From: Prolixibacteraceae bacterium UBA6029
GTDB taxonomy: Bacteria; Bacteroidota; Bacteroidia; Bacteroidales; Prolixibacteraceae
Assembly: GCA_002429385.1 (NCBI GenBank)
Contig: DIZL01000042.1
Location: 1-45,909, forward strand
Length of the DNA: 45,909 nt
Direction: 5' to 3'
The notes under the pieces: model-generated
The model's database searches: none
Told to the model about the DNA's origin: nothing
The model's input: only the letters and a program-made list of their open reading frames with translations
Shown: positions 30,968 to 40,700 of the stretch, in pieces
Position numbering within the stretch: the first letter of the stretch is position 1
How the letters are laid out: the number at the start of each line of letters is the position of its first letter
Program-made: the position numbers and the translations under genes

Positions 30968-33589
30968 ATGAAAATAAAAGATCGCATATTACAACTATCG
31001 GTTCTCCTGATTCCGACAATACTTTTATCATTCCAGGCAAAATGCCAGGTAGTCAACCCAACTCCTGAGGTATCGATCGTCACAGACAGACAACCCGGGA
31101 TTTCCGTAATACATGGACTAAATAAATTAACCGAAGCTTTACAGTCAAAGAATATCATCTTCGAGAAGGTCTCTTCACTAGATGAAGCGAAGGGGAAAGA
31201 GATTCTGGTAACTGGCCTCTCTATCGGAAAGGGAGAAGCAGCACAGCTTTTGAAAGCAGGGAAACAAACAGTACCCGAAGTTTCGGAAGCTTTAATCGTA
31301 TGGAAGCCCAAACGAAAGAACATATCCGTCTGGGTGATCAGTGGCTATGATGACCGTGGTCTGATGTATGGATTGCTGGATGTTGCCAATCGAATTGGCT
31401 GGAGTGCGGACAGGAATAATCCGATGAGTGAAGTCAAAGAAATCACGGAAAAGCCTGATATAAGTGAACGGGCCATATCCATCTATACCATGAACAGGGC
31501 ATATTGGGAAAGCAGGTTTTATGATGAAGCTTACTGGACCAGATACCTTGATCTGCTTGCAGAGGACAGGTTTAACTCCATGGTTGTGATTTTCGGATAT
31601 GAGAACGGAGGATTTCTTGCACCTTGTTATCCTTATTTCTTTAATACCGAAGGCTACTCTGAGGTTCAGATGATGGGCATTACAGCCAATGACCAACAGC
31701 GTAATCTAAAGGCATTGAATCAATTGATTAAGATGGCGCATGACCGGGGTATTCGCTTTACAGTTGGCATCTGGGATCATATTTACAGAGGAGGCGTTCA
31801 GGGTGGCGGCATTCCCGGGACAGACAAGACACCTGAGAAACCGGTTAAAGGGTTAGTTTGGGGGGTGAACAGCCGTAATTTGATCTCCTATACGAAAACA
31901 GCACTGGCCAGATTTGTTAAGCTTGTGCCTGCTCTGGATGCCATTCAGTTCAGAATGCATAACGAATCAGGGCTTAAAAAGGAAGAGCAACTTGATTTCT
32001 GGACTGATGTTTTCAAAATGATGAAAGCGAGTTCACCTAATCTGAGGCTCGACCTTCGGGCAAAGGAGTTGCCTGAAGCGGTCGTTCAAAGTGCACTGGA
32101 TATTGGTATAAATTTCAGGATTACTACCAAATACTGGATGGAACAGATGGGAATGCCGTATCATCCGACTCAGATTAATCCGGAAAAGAGCCCACGCCGC
32201 CAGAGTTATGCGGACATGTTGCGTTATCCGCAACAGTACAAAATGCATTGGAGATTATGGAATGGTGGTACATCACGGATACTGTTGTGGGGCGACCCGG
32301 AATATGTCCGGCGGTTTGCTGAAACCACTCACCTGTATGACGGGGAGGGTTATGAGGTCAATGAACCGTTGGCTACCAAAATGGAAGCCCAGCCTCATGA
32401 TGCAAAACCTTTTGAGTTATTAAATCCGCAATTCCGCTACTATGATTATGAATTTGAGCGTTACTGGCATTTCTTCCAGGTGTTTGGGCGCATAGGTTAT
32501 AATCCCGCAACCTCACCGGATACATGGAATAAAGAATTTGAATTGCGTTTTGGTAAATTAGCAGCTCCTTTTATCAAAACAGCTCTTCACAAGGCAAGCT
32601 GGATTCTTCCGCGAATAGTTTCGTCGGTCTATCCTTACAGTGGTTTCCCTATGACCCGTGGCTGGGCAGAGAAACAGTGCCTGGGAAGTTTACCAGAATA
32701 TGCAAGGAATGAAGGTAGCGATATTCAGCAATTTGCCAATTTCGATGAAGAAGCACAACTGCTTATTGAAGGTGGCGAAACTGTGAAGATTCTTCCTTCC
32801 ATGAATAGTCGCTGGTTTGAGCAAACTTCAATAGATCTGAATAAGCTGATCGGTGAAGCTGAAGCGATAGGAAATTCAAAGAACAAAGAATTCATCTCTA
32901 CCATAACAGATCTTAAGATTCTTTCCAATTTGGCCCTGTATCATTCCAGAAGAATACCTGCTGCAGTCAATTATCGTATTTTCGAACGAACGCAGGATGT
33001 TTCTGCGCTTGACCGGGCAATTGTATCAGAACGCAATGCCATTGAAGCGTGGAGGCAAATTGTGGCCTCAGCCGGAGATGTTTATACTGATGACTTAATG
33101 ATGGGAGTTCGCGGTGCCGACCTCTGCGGGCATTGGAAAGATGAACTTGTTATGCTGGAAAAGGGATTAGCTGATCTGGAACAAAAAAGAATCGCATTTA
33201 AAGCTGATGGATCCATCGGGAATGCCCCAAATTACAAAGTAGCAACTATTGCTGACTGGAATGAACGTTTTCAGATTACTCACCGTCCTGTTATAAATGC
33301 TATGGCAGGCAAACCAATTAAAATAACTGTTAAAGTGACGAATCCGGTTGGTGTAAAATGGGTGAGCCTGAGCTTCCGTAGTGTCAACCAGGATGTGGAG
33401 TACCGGAATATTCCGATGCTCCCGAACGGGAAAAAGGATACCTACGAAGCTACAGTGCCTTCCGAACAAATCAATTCTAACTATGATTTCATGTACTTTA
33501 TAAAGGTGATGGATAAAGACAGTAATGGCTGCATCTATCCTGATCTGAATAAGGAAACACCTTATTTTATTGTGAAATTAATCAGATAA
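30968..33589 (+). CDS. Exported glycoside hydrolase, glucuronidase-like
   Basis: This protein has 873 residues from the ATG at 30968; an upstream in-frame ATG would put 12 residues before the signal peptide MKIKDRILQLSVLLIPTILL. Residues about 40-150 form the carbohydrate-enzyme N-terminal domain seen in GH20/GH67 enzymes (VSIVTDRQPGISVIHGLNKL, VWVISGYDDRGLMYGLLDVA). A barrel follows with FNSMVVIFGYENGGFLAPCY, IKMAHDRGIRFTVGIWDHIY and DAIQFRMHNESGLKKEEQLD. The last ~110 residues are a beta domain. The alpha-glucuronidase/hyaluronidase-like reading fits a neighbouring sugar-acid permease. The exact family is not certain. Confidence 0.6.
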   Translation: MKIKDRILQLSVLLIPTILLSFQAKCQVVNPTPEVSIVTDRQPGISVIHGLNKLTEALQSKNIIFEKVSSLDEAKGKEILVTGLSIGKGEAAQLLKAGKQTVPEVSEALIVWKPKRKNISVWVISGYDDRGLMYGLLDVANRIGWSADRNNPMSEVKEITEKPDISERAISIYTMNRAYWESRFYDEAYWTRYLDLLAEDRFNSMVVIFGYENGGFLAPCYPYFFNTEGYSEVQMMGITANDQQRNLKALNQLIKMAHDRGIRFTVGIWDHIYRGGVQGGGIPGTDKTPEKPVKGLVWGVNSRNLISYTKTALARFVKLVPALDAIQFRMHNESGLKKEEQLDFWTDVFKMMKASSPNLRLDLRAKELPEAVVQSALDIGINFRITTKYWMEQMGMPYHPTQINPEKSPRRQSYADMLRYPQQYKMHWRLWNGGTSRILLWGDPEYVRRFAETTHLYDGEGYEVNEPLATKMEAQPHDAKPFELLNPQFRYYDYEFERYWHFFQVFGRIGYNPATSPDTWNKEFELRFGKLAAPFIKTALHKASWILPRIVSSVYPYSGFPMTRGWAEKQCLGSLPEYARNEGSDIQQFANFDEEAQLLIEGGETVKILPSMNSRWFEQTSIDLNKLIGEAEAIGNSKNKEFISTITDLKILSNLALYHSRRIPAAVNYRIFERTQDVSALDRAIVSERNAIEAWRQIVASAGDVYTDDLMMGVRGADLCGHWKDELVMLEKGLADLEQKRIAFKADGSIGNAPNYKVATIADWNERFQITHRPVINAMAGKPIKITVKVTNPVGVKWVSLSFRSVNQDVEYRNIPMLPNGKKDTYEATVPSEQINSNYDFMYFIKVMDKDSNGCIYPDLNKETPYFIVKLIR

Positions 33590-33606
33590 TAGTAATAAGA
33601 ACCACT

Positions 33607-34896
33607 ATGAAAACCAATCGACGCACCTTTCTTTCGACCTCAATTATTGGGGGACTTGCTGCAACAATACCTATGACCTCATATGGTCAGCCGGCATCAG
33701 CGGCCAACTCTGACGCATTAATGGATAAATATGCAAAACTTGATGAAATACTAAAACAACCTATATTTAAAAAAGAACTGTTTAGTACTCCTGTAATTAT
33801 TGAAACGCTCGAATTACTACGTTACGGGAATAGTTTTCTTTGCCGGGTGAGATCAAAAGATGGGGCCGAAGGAATCTCAGTTGGACACAGCGGACAGTTG
33901 AGGTCGCTTTACCCGATTTTCATCAACCTGTTACAACCATTTTTCCTGAATAAAGATGCTCGCGAGCTTGACCTGTTGCTTGAAAAGGTTTATATCTACA
34001 GCCTCAACTTCAGGTTATCCGGAATGGCGCTTGGAGTGCCGCTGGCAACCATAGAGTTTGCCATTCTCGACCTGATGGGACGAATTGCCGGAAAACCCAT
34101 TGGTCAGCTCATTGGCGATATCCACCACCAGGAAGTTGCAGTATACCAGGCAACTGAATACCGTGAGAAATCTGTAGTGGAATCAATGGAACTTATTAAA
34201 AGGGACGTAGCGGAATACCAGGCAAAGGCTCTTAAGATTAAAGTCGGTGGATTGATGTTCGGGACCACAGACATGAATGCCGTTGGTCCGAGAGGCAGAA
34301 CAGAAACCATCATTCCGCTTGTCCGAAAAACATTTGGCGATGACATGGTTCTTTATGCTGACTCAAATGGCTTCTATACTGTAGAGGAGGCGATCCGTGT
34401 TGGTAAACTCTTGGAAGAGTATAATTTTGAGTTCTTCGAAGAACCAGTTCCTTTTGATTGGTATGAAGAAACCAAACAGGTTGCCGATTCACTTAAAATT
34501 CCTGTAGCAGGAGGCGAACAAGAATATAGTCTTCATGGGTTTCGCTGGCTGATTGCTAATGATGGACTGCAAATAGTACAACCTGATACGTTCTACTTCG
34601 GGGGAATGATCCGCGCCATGAGAGTTGCACGAATGGCCAATGCATTCAGAAAATCATGTACCCCTCATATGACCGATGGTGATTTAGGATTTCTATATAT
34701 GATGCATTTTGTATCTGCACTTCCAAATGCACTGCCCTTTCATGAATTCAAAGGTTTTAAAACTGATGTTATGTTTGAATGCAAAACTTCACTCCTTCAA
34801 TGTAAAGATGGAATGGTTAAAGTACCTACCGGTCCGGGTTCAGGTGTAGAAATAGATCCTGAATTTATCAGGAAACACGAACAAGTAAAAAACTGA
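33607..34896 (+). CDS. Tat-exported mandelate-racemase/enolase-superfamily enzyme
   Basis: This 429-residue protein has a Tat signal (TNRRTFLSTSIIGGLAATIP). The enolase-superfamily barrel is intact. The lysine pair K210 and K212 (ALKIKVGG), metal ligands D252 (YADSNG), E278/E279 (FFEEPV) and E304 (GGEQEY), and the base H354 (CTPHM) are all visible. Relatives dehydrate or racemise sugar acids and other carboxylates. An exported member is unusual, because characterised dehydratases of this family act in the cytoplasm. It lies 17 bp after the hydrolase gene and 7 bp before the permease, so substrate modification before uptake is a fair inference. Confidence 0.8.
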   Translation: MKTNRRTFLSTSIIGGLAATIPMTSYGQPASAANSDALMDKYAKLDEILKQPIFKKELFSTPVIIETLELLRYGNSFLCRVRSKDGAEGISVGHSGQLRSLYPIFINLLQPFFLNKDARELDLLLEKVYIYSLNFRLSGMALGVPLATIEFAILDLMGRIAGKPIGQLIGDIHHQEVAVYQATEYREKSVVESMELIKRDVAEYQAKALKIKVGGLMFGTTDMNAVGPRGRTETIIPLVRKTFGDDMVLYADSNGFYTVEEAIRVGKLLEEYNFEFFEEPVPFDWYEETKQVADSLKIPVAGGEQEYSLHGFRWLIANDGLQIVQPDTFYFGGMIRAMRVARMANAFRKSCTPHMTDGDLGFLYMMHFVSALPNALPFHEFKGFKTDVMFECKTSLLQCKDGMVKVPTGPGSGVEIDPEFIRKHEQVKN

Positions 34897-34903
34897 TTCA
34901 TCT

Positions 34904-36235
34904 ATGAATATCTTATTAACGTCAACACTTGTAATTGTCAGCATCATTGCTATAATTATACTGACCTCCAGGTTAAAACTGAAAGCCTTCATTGCACTCT
35001 TTCTGGTTTCACTATTCCTGGCATTCACCACACTGCCTCCTGACACGATTGTGAGTACAATTAAAGAAGGTTTTGGCAACACCATGGCATCCATTGGATT
35101 TCTGATAATCCTTGGGGCAATTATTGGCATTACGCTCGATAAAACAGGCGGAACACTCAGTATTGCCAGGTATATTCTTTCAAAAACAGGAGAAAGCAGA
35201 AGTGCAATCGCAATAGGTATCACCGGGTTTATTACCGGGTTACCCATATTCTGTGATTCCGGATTTATTATTCTAAGCGGTCTGGCTAAATCGTTCAGTT
35301 CAAAGTCGAAACTGGCAATGCCTTTTATGGCAACAGTCCTTGCATGTTCGCTTTATTCGGTACACTGCCTGATTCCTCCTCATCCGGGAGCACTGGCAGC
35401 TGCCGGACTGCTTAAAGTAAACATTGGATATTTGATCTTAATGGGAACACTATTTGCAATCCCTGGTGCAGTGGCCGCTTATTTCTGGAGCAAATGGATG
35501 ATCAGGGGGAAAAACTACCCTCCCGCGAAAGATATCCCGGTTGATAGTTCTATGACTCCGGATAAACTACCATCGGCCTTTCTTTCCTTTCTTCCTATAG
35601 TGGTTCCCCTGTTGCTAATCACGCTCAAATCGTTGTTAAATCTGTTCGACAAAGGAGGACAAAGTCTAATCTCCAGAATATTATTTTTCCCCGGCGAACC
35701 CATATTTGCACTATCAATAGGGGTTGTGCTGGCTATGTTCTTACTGAAAGAAAAGACAATTACATCGATGAATTCCGTGTTTTCAGAAGCTATTGAAAAA
35801 GCCGGCCCAATATTGATTGTCACTGCAGCAGGGGGGATGTTTGGAATGGTGATCAAAGCTACCGGTATCGGTGAAGCTACGGGAATGCTTCTAGCCGGGA
35901 CAAGCATAGGTCTTGTCATCCCGTTTCTTATTGCCGCTGTTATGAAAACAGCCCAGGGATCTTCAACAGTAGCAATGATCACGACTGCATCATTTGTTGC
36001 ACCTATGGTACCCATGCTAGATCTCGATTCGGAATGGGGCAGATTACTTGTAATGCTTTCTATGGGGGCTGGCTCTATGATTGTTTCTCATGCCAATGAT
36101 TCTTACTTCTGGGTCGTTTCCAACTTCTCTGATATCGAACCGGATACTACTCTTAGAGTTTATTCATCTTCCACTATGATCATGGGATTGGTTGTATTTA
36201 CCTGTGTATGGATCACTTCCCTAATAATATTGTAA
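34904..36235 (+). CDS. GntP-family gluconate/sugar-acid permease
   Basis: This 443-residue inner-membrane protein has about 12 hydrophobic spans and GntP-family motifs: LKLKAFIALFLVSLFLAF, GFGNTMASIGFLIILGAIIG, FCDSGFIILSGLAKSFSSKS, HCLIPPHPGALAAAGLLKVN and SHANDSYFWVVSNFSDIEPD. The family imports gluconate, 2-keto-3-deoxygluconate, fructuronate and similar acids by proton symport. As the last gene of the locus it likely imports the acid product of the exported enzymes. No cytoplasmic kinase or aldolase for that acid is in the window. It is followed by a terminator. Confidence 0.88.
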   Translation: MNILLTSTLVIVSIIAIIILTSRLKLKAFIALFLVSLFLAFTTLPPDTIVSTIKEGFGNTMASIGFLIILGAIIGITLDKTGGTLSIARYILSKTGESRSAIAIGITGFITGLPIFCDSGFIILSGLAKSFSSKSKLAMPFMATVLACSLYSVHCLIPPHPGALAAAGLLKVNIGYLILMGTLFAIPGAVAAYFWSKWMIRGKNYPPAKDIPVDSSMTPDKLPSAFLSFLPIVVPLLLITLKSLLNLFDKGGQSLISRILFFPGEPIFALSIGVVLAMFLLKEKTITSMNSVFSEAIEKAGPILIVTAAGGMFGMVIKATGIGEATGMLLAGTSIGLVIPFLIAAVMKTAQGSSTVAMITTASFVAPMVPMLDLDSEWGRLLVMLSMGAGSMIVSHANDSYFWVVSNFSDIEPDTTLRVYSSSTMIMGLVVFTCVWITSLIIL

Positions 36236-36255
36236 TCTTCAATCAGTCAGTACTA

Positions 36256-36290
36256 AAAAGCCGTCTCCAAATGAATGAAGACGGCCTTTT
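36256..36290. terminator. Bidirectional intrinsic terminator
   Basis: GCCGTCT (36260-36266) pairs with AGACGGC (36279-36285), flanked by A-run and T-run. It sits between the permease gene and the convergent gltD. It resembles the terminator at 25328-25361 in stem and loop-proximal bases. Confidence 0.85.
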
Positions 36291-36315
36291 ATATTTTATG
36301 ATATCTGATACCGTA

Positions 36316-37740
36316 TTATAGAACTGATAGGTATTCATCCGCACTGGCAGCTGCAATCTTTCCCGCTTCGATGGCCCGAACTACCAATGTAGCTCCTGCT
36401 TCAACATCGCCGCAGGCAAACACCTTTTCGTTTGAAGTTTGCTTTTTAGCATTTACTTTGACATTTCCACGCTGATCATATTCAATGCCCAACTGATCGA
36501 GTAATCCATTGTGAACAGGTTGGGTGAAACCCATCGACAGCAAAACTAAATCTACGACAATAATTTCTTCTGAACCATGTACCTCAGTCATTACCCATCG
36601 TCCTGATTCATCTTTATCCCAATTAACAGCCACCAGTTCAACCTGTTTTATTTCGCCATTTTCGCCTATAAACCGTTTGGTTGAAAGGCTCCAGCGACGT
36701 TCGCAACCTTCGAGGTGCGAACTTGAGGTGCGCAATGTGTTGGGCCAGTATGGCCATGGGTTGTTGTCAGCACGTTTTTCAGAAGGTTTCGGAAGAATCT
36801 CAATCTGTGTAACACTTCTGGCCTTTTGCCGGATTGAAGTACCCACACAGTCAGACCCTGTGTCTCCACCACCAATAATCAATACTTTTTTATCTTTTGC
36901 AAGGATATTTAGTTCTTCAGGAATATCTTCACCTGAGATTCGTTTATTCGATTGACTCAAAAACTCCATTGCATAATAAACGCCCTTCAGATCACGACCC
37001 TCAACAGGTAAATCCCTGGCTTGCTCTGCACCATTGGCCAGAACAACAGCATCAAATTGTGTCAGCAATTCATCACGCGTAATATCAACACCAACTGCCA
37101 TATTGGTTTTAAATATGATTCCTTCGTCCAGGAAGATTTCCAGACGACGATCTATGATTGTTTTACTCAACTTAAAATCAGGAATACCAAAACGGAGCAA
37201 ACCACCAATGGCTCCATTTTTCTCAAAAACAGTCACTTCGTGCCCGGCCTGATTCAATAAATCTGCTGCCGATAGTCCGGCAGGGCCGGAACCAACAATA
37301 GCTACCTTTTTACCGGTGCGTACTTCCGGAATACGAGGCTGAACAAATCCTAATCTAAAAGCATGTTCAACAGTTGAAGCTTCGTTTTCACGAATAGTTA
37401 CGGCCTCGTTGTGAATGGCAAGTACACATGCTTTCTCACATGGCGCAGGACATACACGACCTGTAAACTCAGGGAAACTATTGGTTGAATGTAATGCCTC
37501 GTAGGCACCTTTCCAGTCTTTCTTGTATATTAAGTCCTGCCACTCCGGAATTTTGCTTCCTACCGGACATCCCCAATGACAAAATGGAATTCCGCAATCC
37601 ATACAGCGCGCTGCCTGATCAATACGGTCTTTGTCGTCGAGAGTTTGTTCAACCTCACCATAATCATATATTCTGTCGTTCAATGGACGGTAACCAGCAT
37701 CTTGTCGTCCTATGGTCATGAAACCTTTTGGATTTCCCAT
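36316..37740 (-). CDS. gltD: Glutamate synthase small subunit GltD
   Basis: This 474-residue flavoprotein passes NADPH electrons to GltB for glutamate formation from glutamine and 2-oxoglutarate. The N-terminal iron-sulfur region has CMDCGIPFCHWGCPVGSKIP and CPAPCEKACVLAIHNEAVTI. The FAD site is VAIVGSGPAGLSAADLLNQA and the pyridine-nucleotide site VLIIGGGDTGSDCVGTSIRQ. Length is normal. It lies 41 bp downstream of gltB and is expected to be co-transcribed. It provides the second step of ammonium assimilation after glutamine synthetase, which is not in the window. Confidence 0.96.
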   Translation of the reverse strand: MGNPKGFMTIGRQDAGYRPLNDRIYDYGEVEQTLDDKDRIDQAARCMDCGIPFCHWGCPVGSKIPEWQDLIYKKDWKGAYEALHSTNSFPEFTGRVCPAPCEKACVLAIHNEAVTIRENEASTVEHAFRLGFVQPRIPEVRTGKKVAIVGSGPAGLSAADLLNQAGHEVTVFEKNGAIGGLLRFGIPDFKLSKTIIDRRLEIFLDEGIIFKTNMAVGVDITRDELLTQFDAVVLANGAEQARDLPVEGRDLKGVYYAMEFLSQSNKRISGEDIPEELNILAKDKKVLIIGGGDTGSDCVGTSIRQKARSVTQIEILPKPSEKRADNNPWPYWPNTLRTSSSHLEGCERRWSLSTKRFIGENGEIKQVELVAVNWDKDESGRWVMTEVHGSEEIIVVDLVLLSMGFTQPVHNGLLDQLGIEYDQRGNVKVNAKKQTSNEKVFACGDVEAGATLVVRAIEAGKIAAASADEYLSVL

Positions 37741-37781
37741 TGTAATTTATTATTTATATAATTCTTTGTTGCTTACTTTAA

Positions 37782-40700
37782 TTATTCATGCCGTGTTGGG
37801 TCGTCTTCAGTTAACTGAAGTTTTTTCTCCAGCTCGCGAAGCTTTAATTCCTCAAGAACCTTCTTATATTCAAATGGAATCACCTTTACAAATTTTGGAA
37901 GGAATTCATCCCAGTTGGTAAGAATTTTTGCAGCCATGGTACTTTGTGTGTACAGAAGGTGTTTATTAATCATATCCTGTAATTCCACGATATCCGCTTT
38001 ATCTTCAACCGGCCCTAATTCAACCAACCCTTTATTGCAGAAATATTCAAAGTTTCCTTCCTGATCGAGTACATAAGCAATACCTCCGCTCATACCGGCA
38101 GCAAAATTACGTCCGGTAGTACCCAGAACCACTACTCGTCCTCCAGTCATGTATTCGCAGCAATGATCACCGCTTCCTTCAATAACCGCTTTGGCTCCTG
38201 AATTACGGACACAGAATCGTTCACCGGCCACACCACGAATGTAGGCTTCTCCTGAAGTTGCCCCATAGAATGAAGTATTTCCGACAATGATATTTTCTTC
38301 AGGGTTGAAGGTTGAACCGACCGGAGGTACAACAATGATACGACCTCCGGAAAGGCCTTTTCCAATATAATCGTTTGAATCTCCTTCCAGCCTGAAACTG
38401 ATACCTTTCACCAGGAATGCCCCGAAGCTTTGTCCGGCAGTTCCGGTAAAATTAGCCATAATGGTATTGTTCGGCAATCCTTCTTCTCCATATCGTCTTG
38501 AAATCTCGCCAGACAACATTGCTCCAATGGTTCGGTCAACATTGTTTATCGAATGCGACAGCCATACCTTCTCTTTACTCTTAATGGCTTTGTTAGCTTC
38601 TCTGATCAGGGTATGATCCAAATGATCTTCAATCGATTTGATGTTAGGGAACGTATTTCGGATATCATATTTTTTGGCTTCTTCAGGCATAAAAATTACC
38701 CTTGAAAAGTCCATTTTTTTCATTTTCCAGTTGCTAACCTCATAATTTTGTTCCAGAAGATCAGCACGACCAACGATTTCGTCAAAAGTGGCAACGCCAA
38801 TTTCGGCCAGATGCTCACGAACTTCCATGGCAATGAAGCGGAAGAAATTGATAGCATATTCTGAACGTCCAATGAATCGTTTACGCAATGTTTCATCTTG
38901 TGTAGCAATACCTGCAGGACAGGTATTCAGGTGGCATTTTCTCATCATGATACAACCAAGAGTAATCAATGCGGAAGTTGCAAATCCGAATTCTTCACCA
39001 CCCAACATGCCCAGAATTACAACATCCCGACCGGTCTTTAATTGTCCGTCGACCTGAAGTTTAACACGGCCTCGAAGATTGTTCATCACCAGGGTTTGTT
39101 GTGCTTCGGCAATACCTAATTCAATGGGCAGACCCGCAAATTTGATTGAACTTGCAGGACTGGCACCAGTACCACCCTCGCAGCCTGAAATTGTAATCAG
39201 ATCGGAGAAAGCTTTAGCCACACCGGCAGCAATGGTTCCTACACCATTTTCGGCAACCAGTTTTACTGAAACTTTTGCTCTTGGGTTAGTCACTTTCAAG
39301 TCGTAAATCAGCTGAGCCAAATCTTCGATAGAATAAATATCATGATGTGGCGGTGGGGAGATAAGTGTAATCCCGGGAGTTGAATTCCTAAGTTTAGCGA
39401 TTATAGTATTGATTTTAAACCCGGGTAACTGTCCGCCTTCACCTGGTTTTGCACCTTGCGCAATTTTTATCTGCAACTCATCGGCGTTAATCAAATAATT
39501 GTTCGTCACTCCGAACCTACCTGAAGCAACTTGTTTAATAGCGCTTCGCCGGTTAGTACCAAAACGCTCTGCATCCTCTCCACCTTCTCCGGTATTGCTC
39601 CGTCCTCCAATTGAATTCATGGCAACAGCCAGGGCTTCATGCGCTTCTTTGCTGATTGAACCGTATGACATGGCTCCGGTAACAAATCGTTTCAGGATAT
39701 TTTCAACTGGTTCAACCAATGAAATATCAATCGGGTTACGTTTATATTTGAGGCAACCACGGATAAATGTTGGCTGTGCATTTTCGGAATCCACCTTCTT
39801 TGTGAATTCCTTGAAAACACTGTAATCATTGGTGCGGGTAGCCCATTGCAGTAATCCTATAGTTTCCGGATTCCAGGCATGATGTTCACCATACTTCCGG
39901 TAATGATATGTTCCAAAGGTTTCAAATCCAGAATTCACATTCTTATTTCTCGCATAGGCTTCCTTATGGAAGAGAAGTGATTCCTTGCAGATTTCTTCAA
40001 ACCCTATTCCTCCAAATTTGGAAGATGTTCCGGTAAAATATTTGGAAATGACTTCATCGCTGATGCCCAATGCTTCAAATATCTGACACCCCTGGTAACT
40101 GCGAAGAGTTGAAATACCCATTTTTGACATGACCTTCAATAGTCCCTTGTCAATTGATTTTATATAATTATGACGGGCTTCACTATATTTCATATCTATC
40201 TCGCCATTCTTTACCATGTCGTCAATGGCAGAAAAAGCCAGATATGGATTTACAGAACTGGCGCCATAACCAAACAGCAGTGCAAAATGTGCAACCTCAC
40301 GTGCTTCGGCGGTCTCGACTATAATCCCAATCTGCATCCGCTTCTGGGTCTGTATCAGATGGTGATGTACTGCAGCAACTGCCAACAAAGAAGGTATTGG
40401 TGCATACTCTTCAGAAATCTCACGATCGGAGAGAATAATGAAGTTCTTATGGTCGTCAACCGCCTTCTCTGCTTGTTTCAACAGGTCATCAAATGCTCTT
40501 TTGAAACCTGCCACACCTTCTTTCACCGGAAATACCATCGAAAGGGTTGCATGTGAAAACTGTTCGTGTTTCAGGTCTTTAATTTTCCCAAGATCGGTAT
40601 TGGTGATAATGGGATCATCGAATTTGATCAGTTTGCAATGTATAGGTGATTCATCCAGAATATTGGTATGCAACGAACCAATATAATTGGTCAATGACAT

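Noticed and set aside
35515..36015. A 166-codon minus-strand frame inside the permease gene
   Set aside because: The plus-strand frame has clear GntP motifs. The hydrophobic antisense frame is a by-product of codon pattern.
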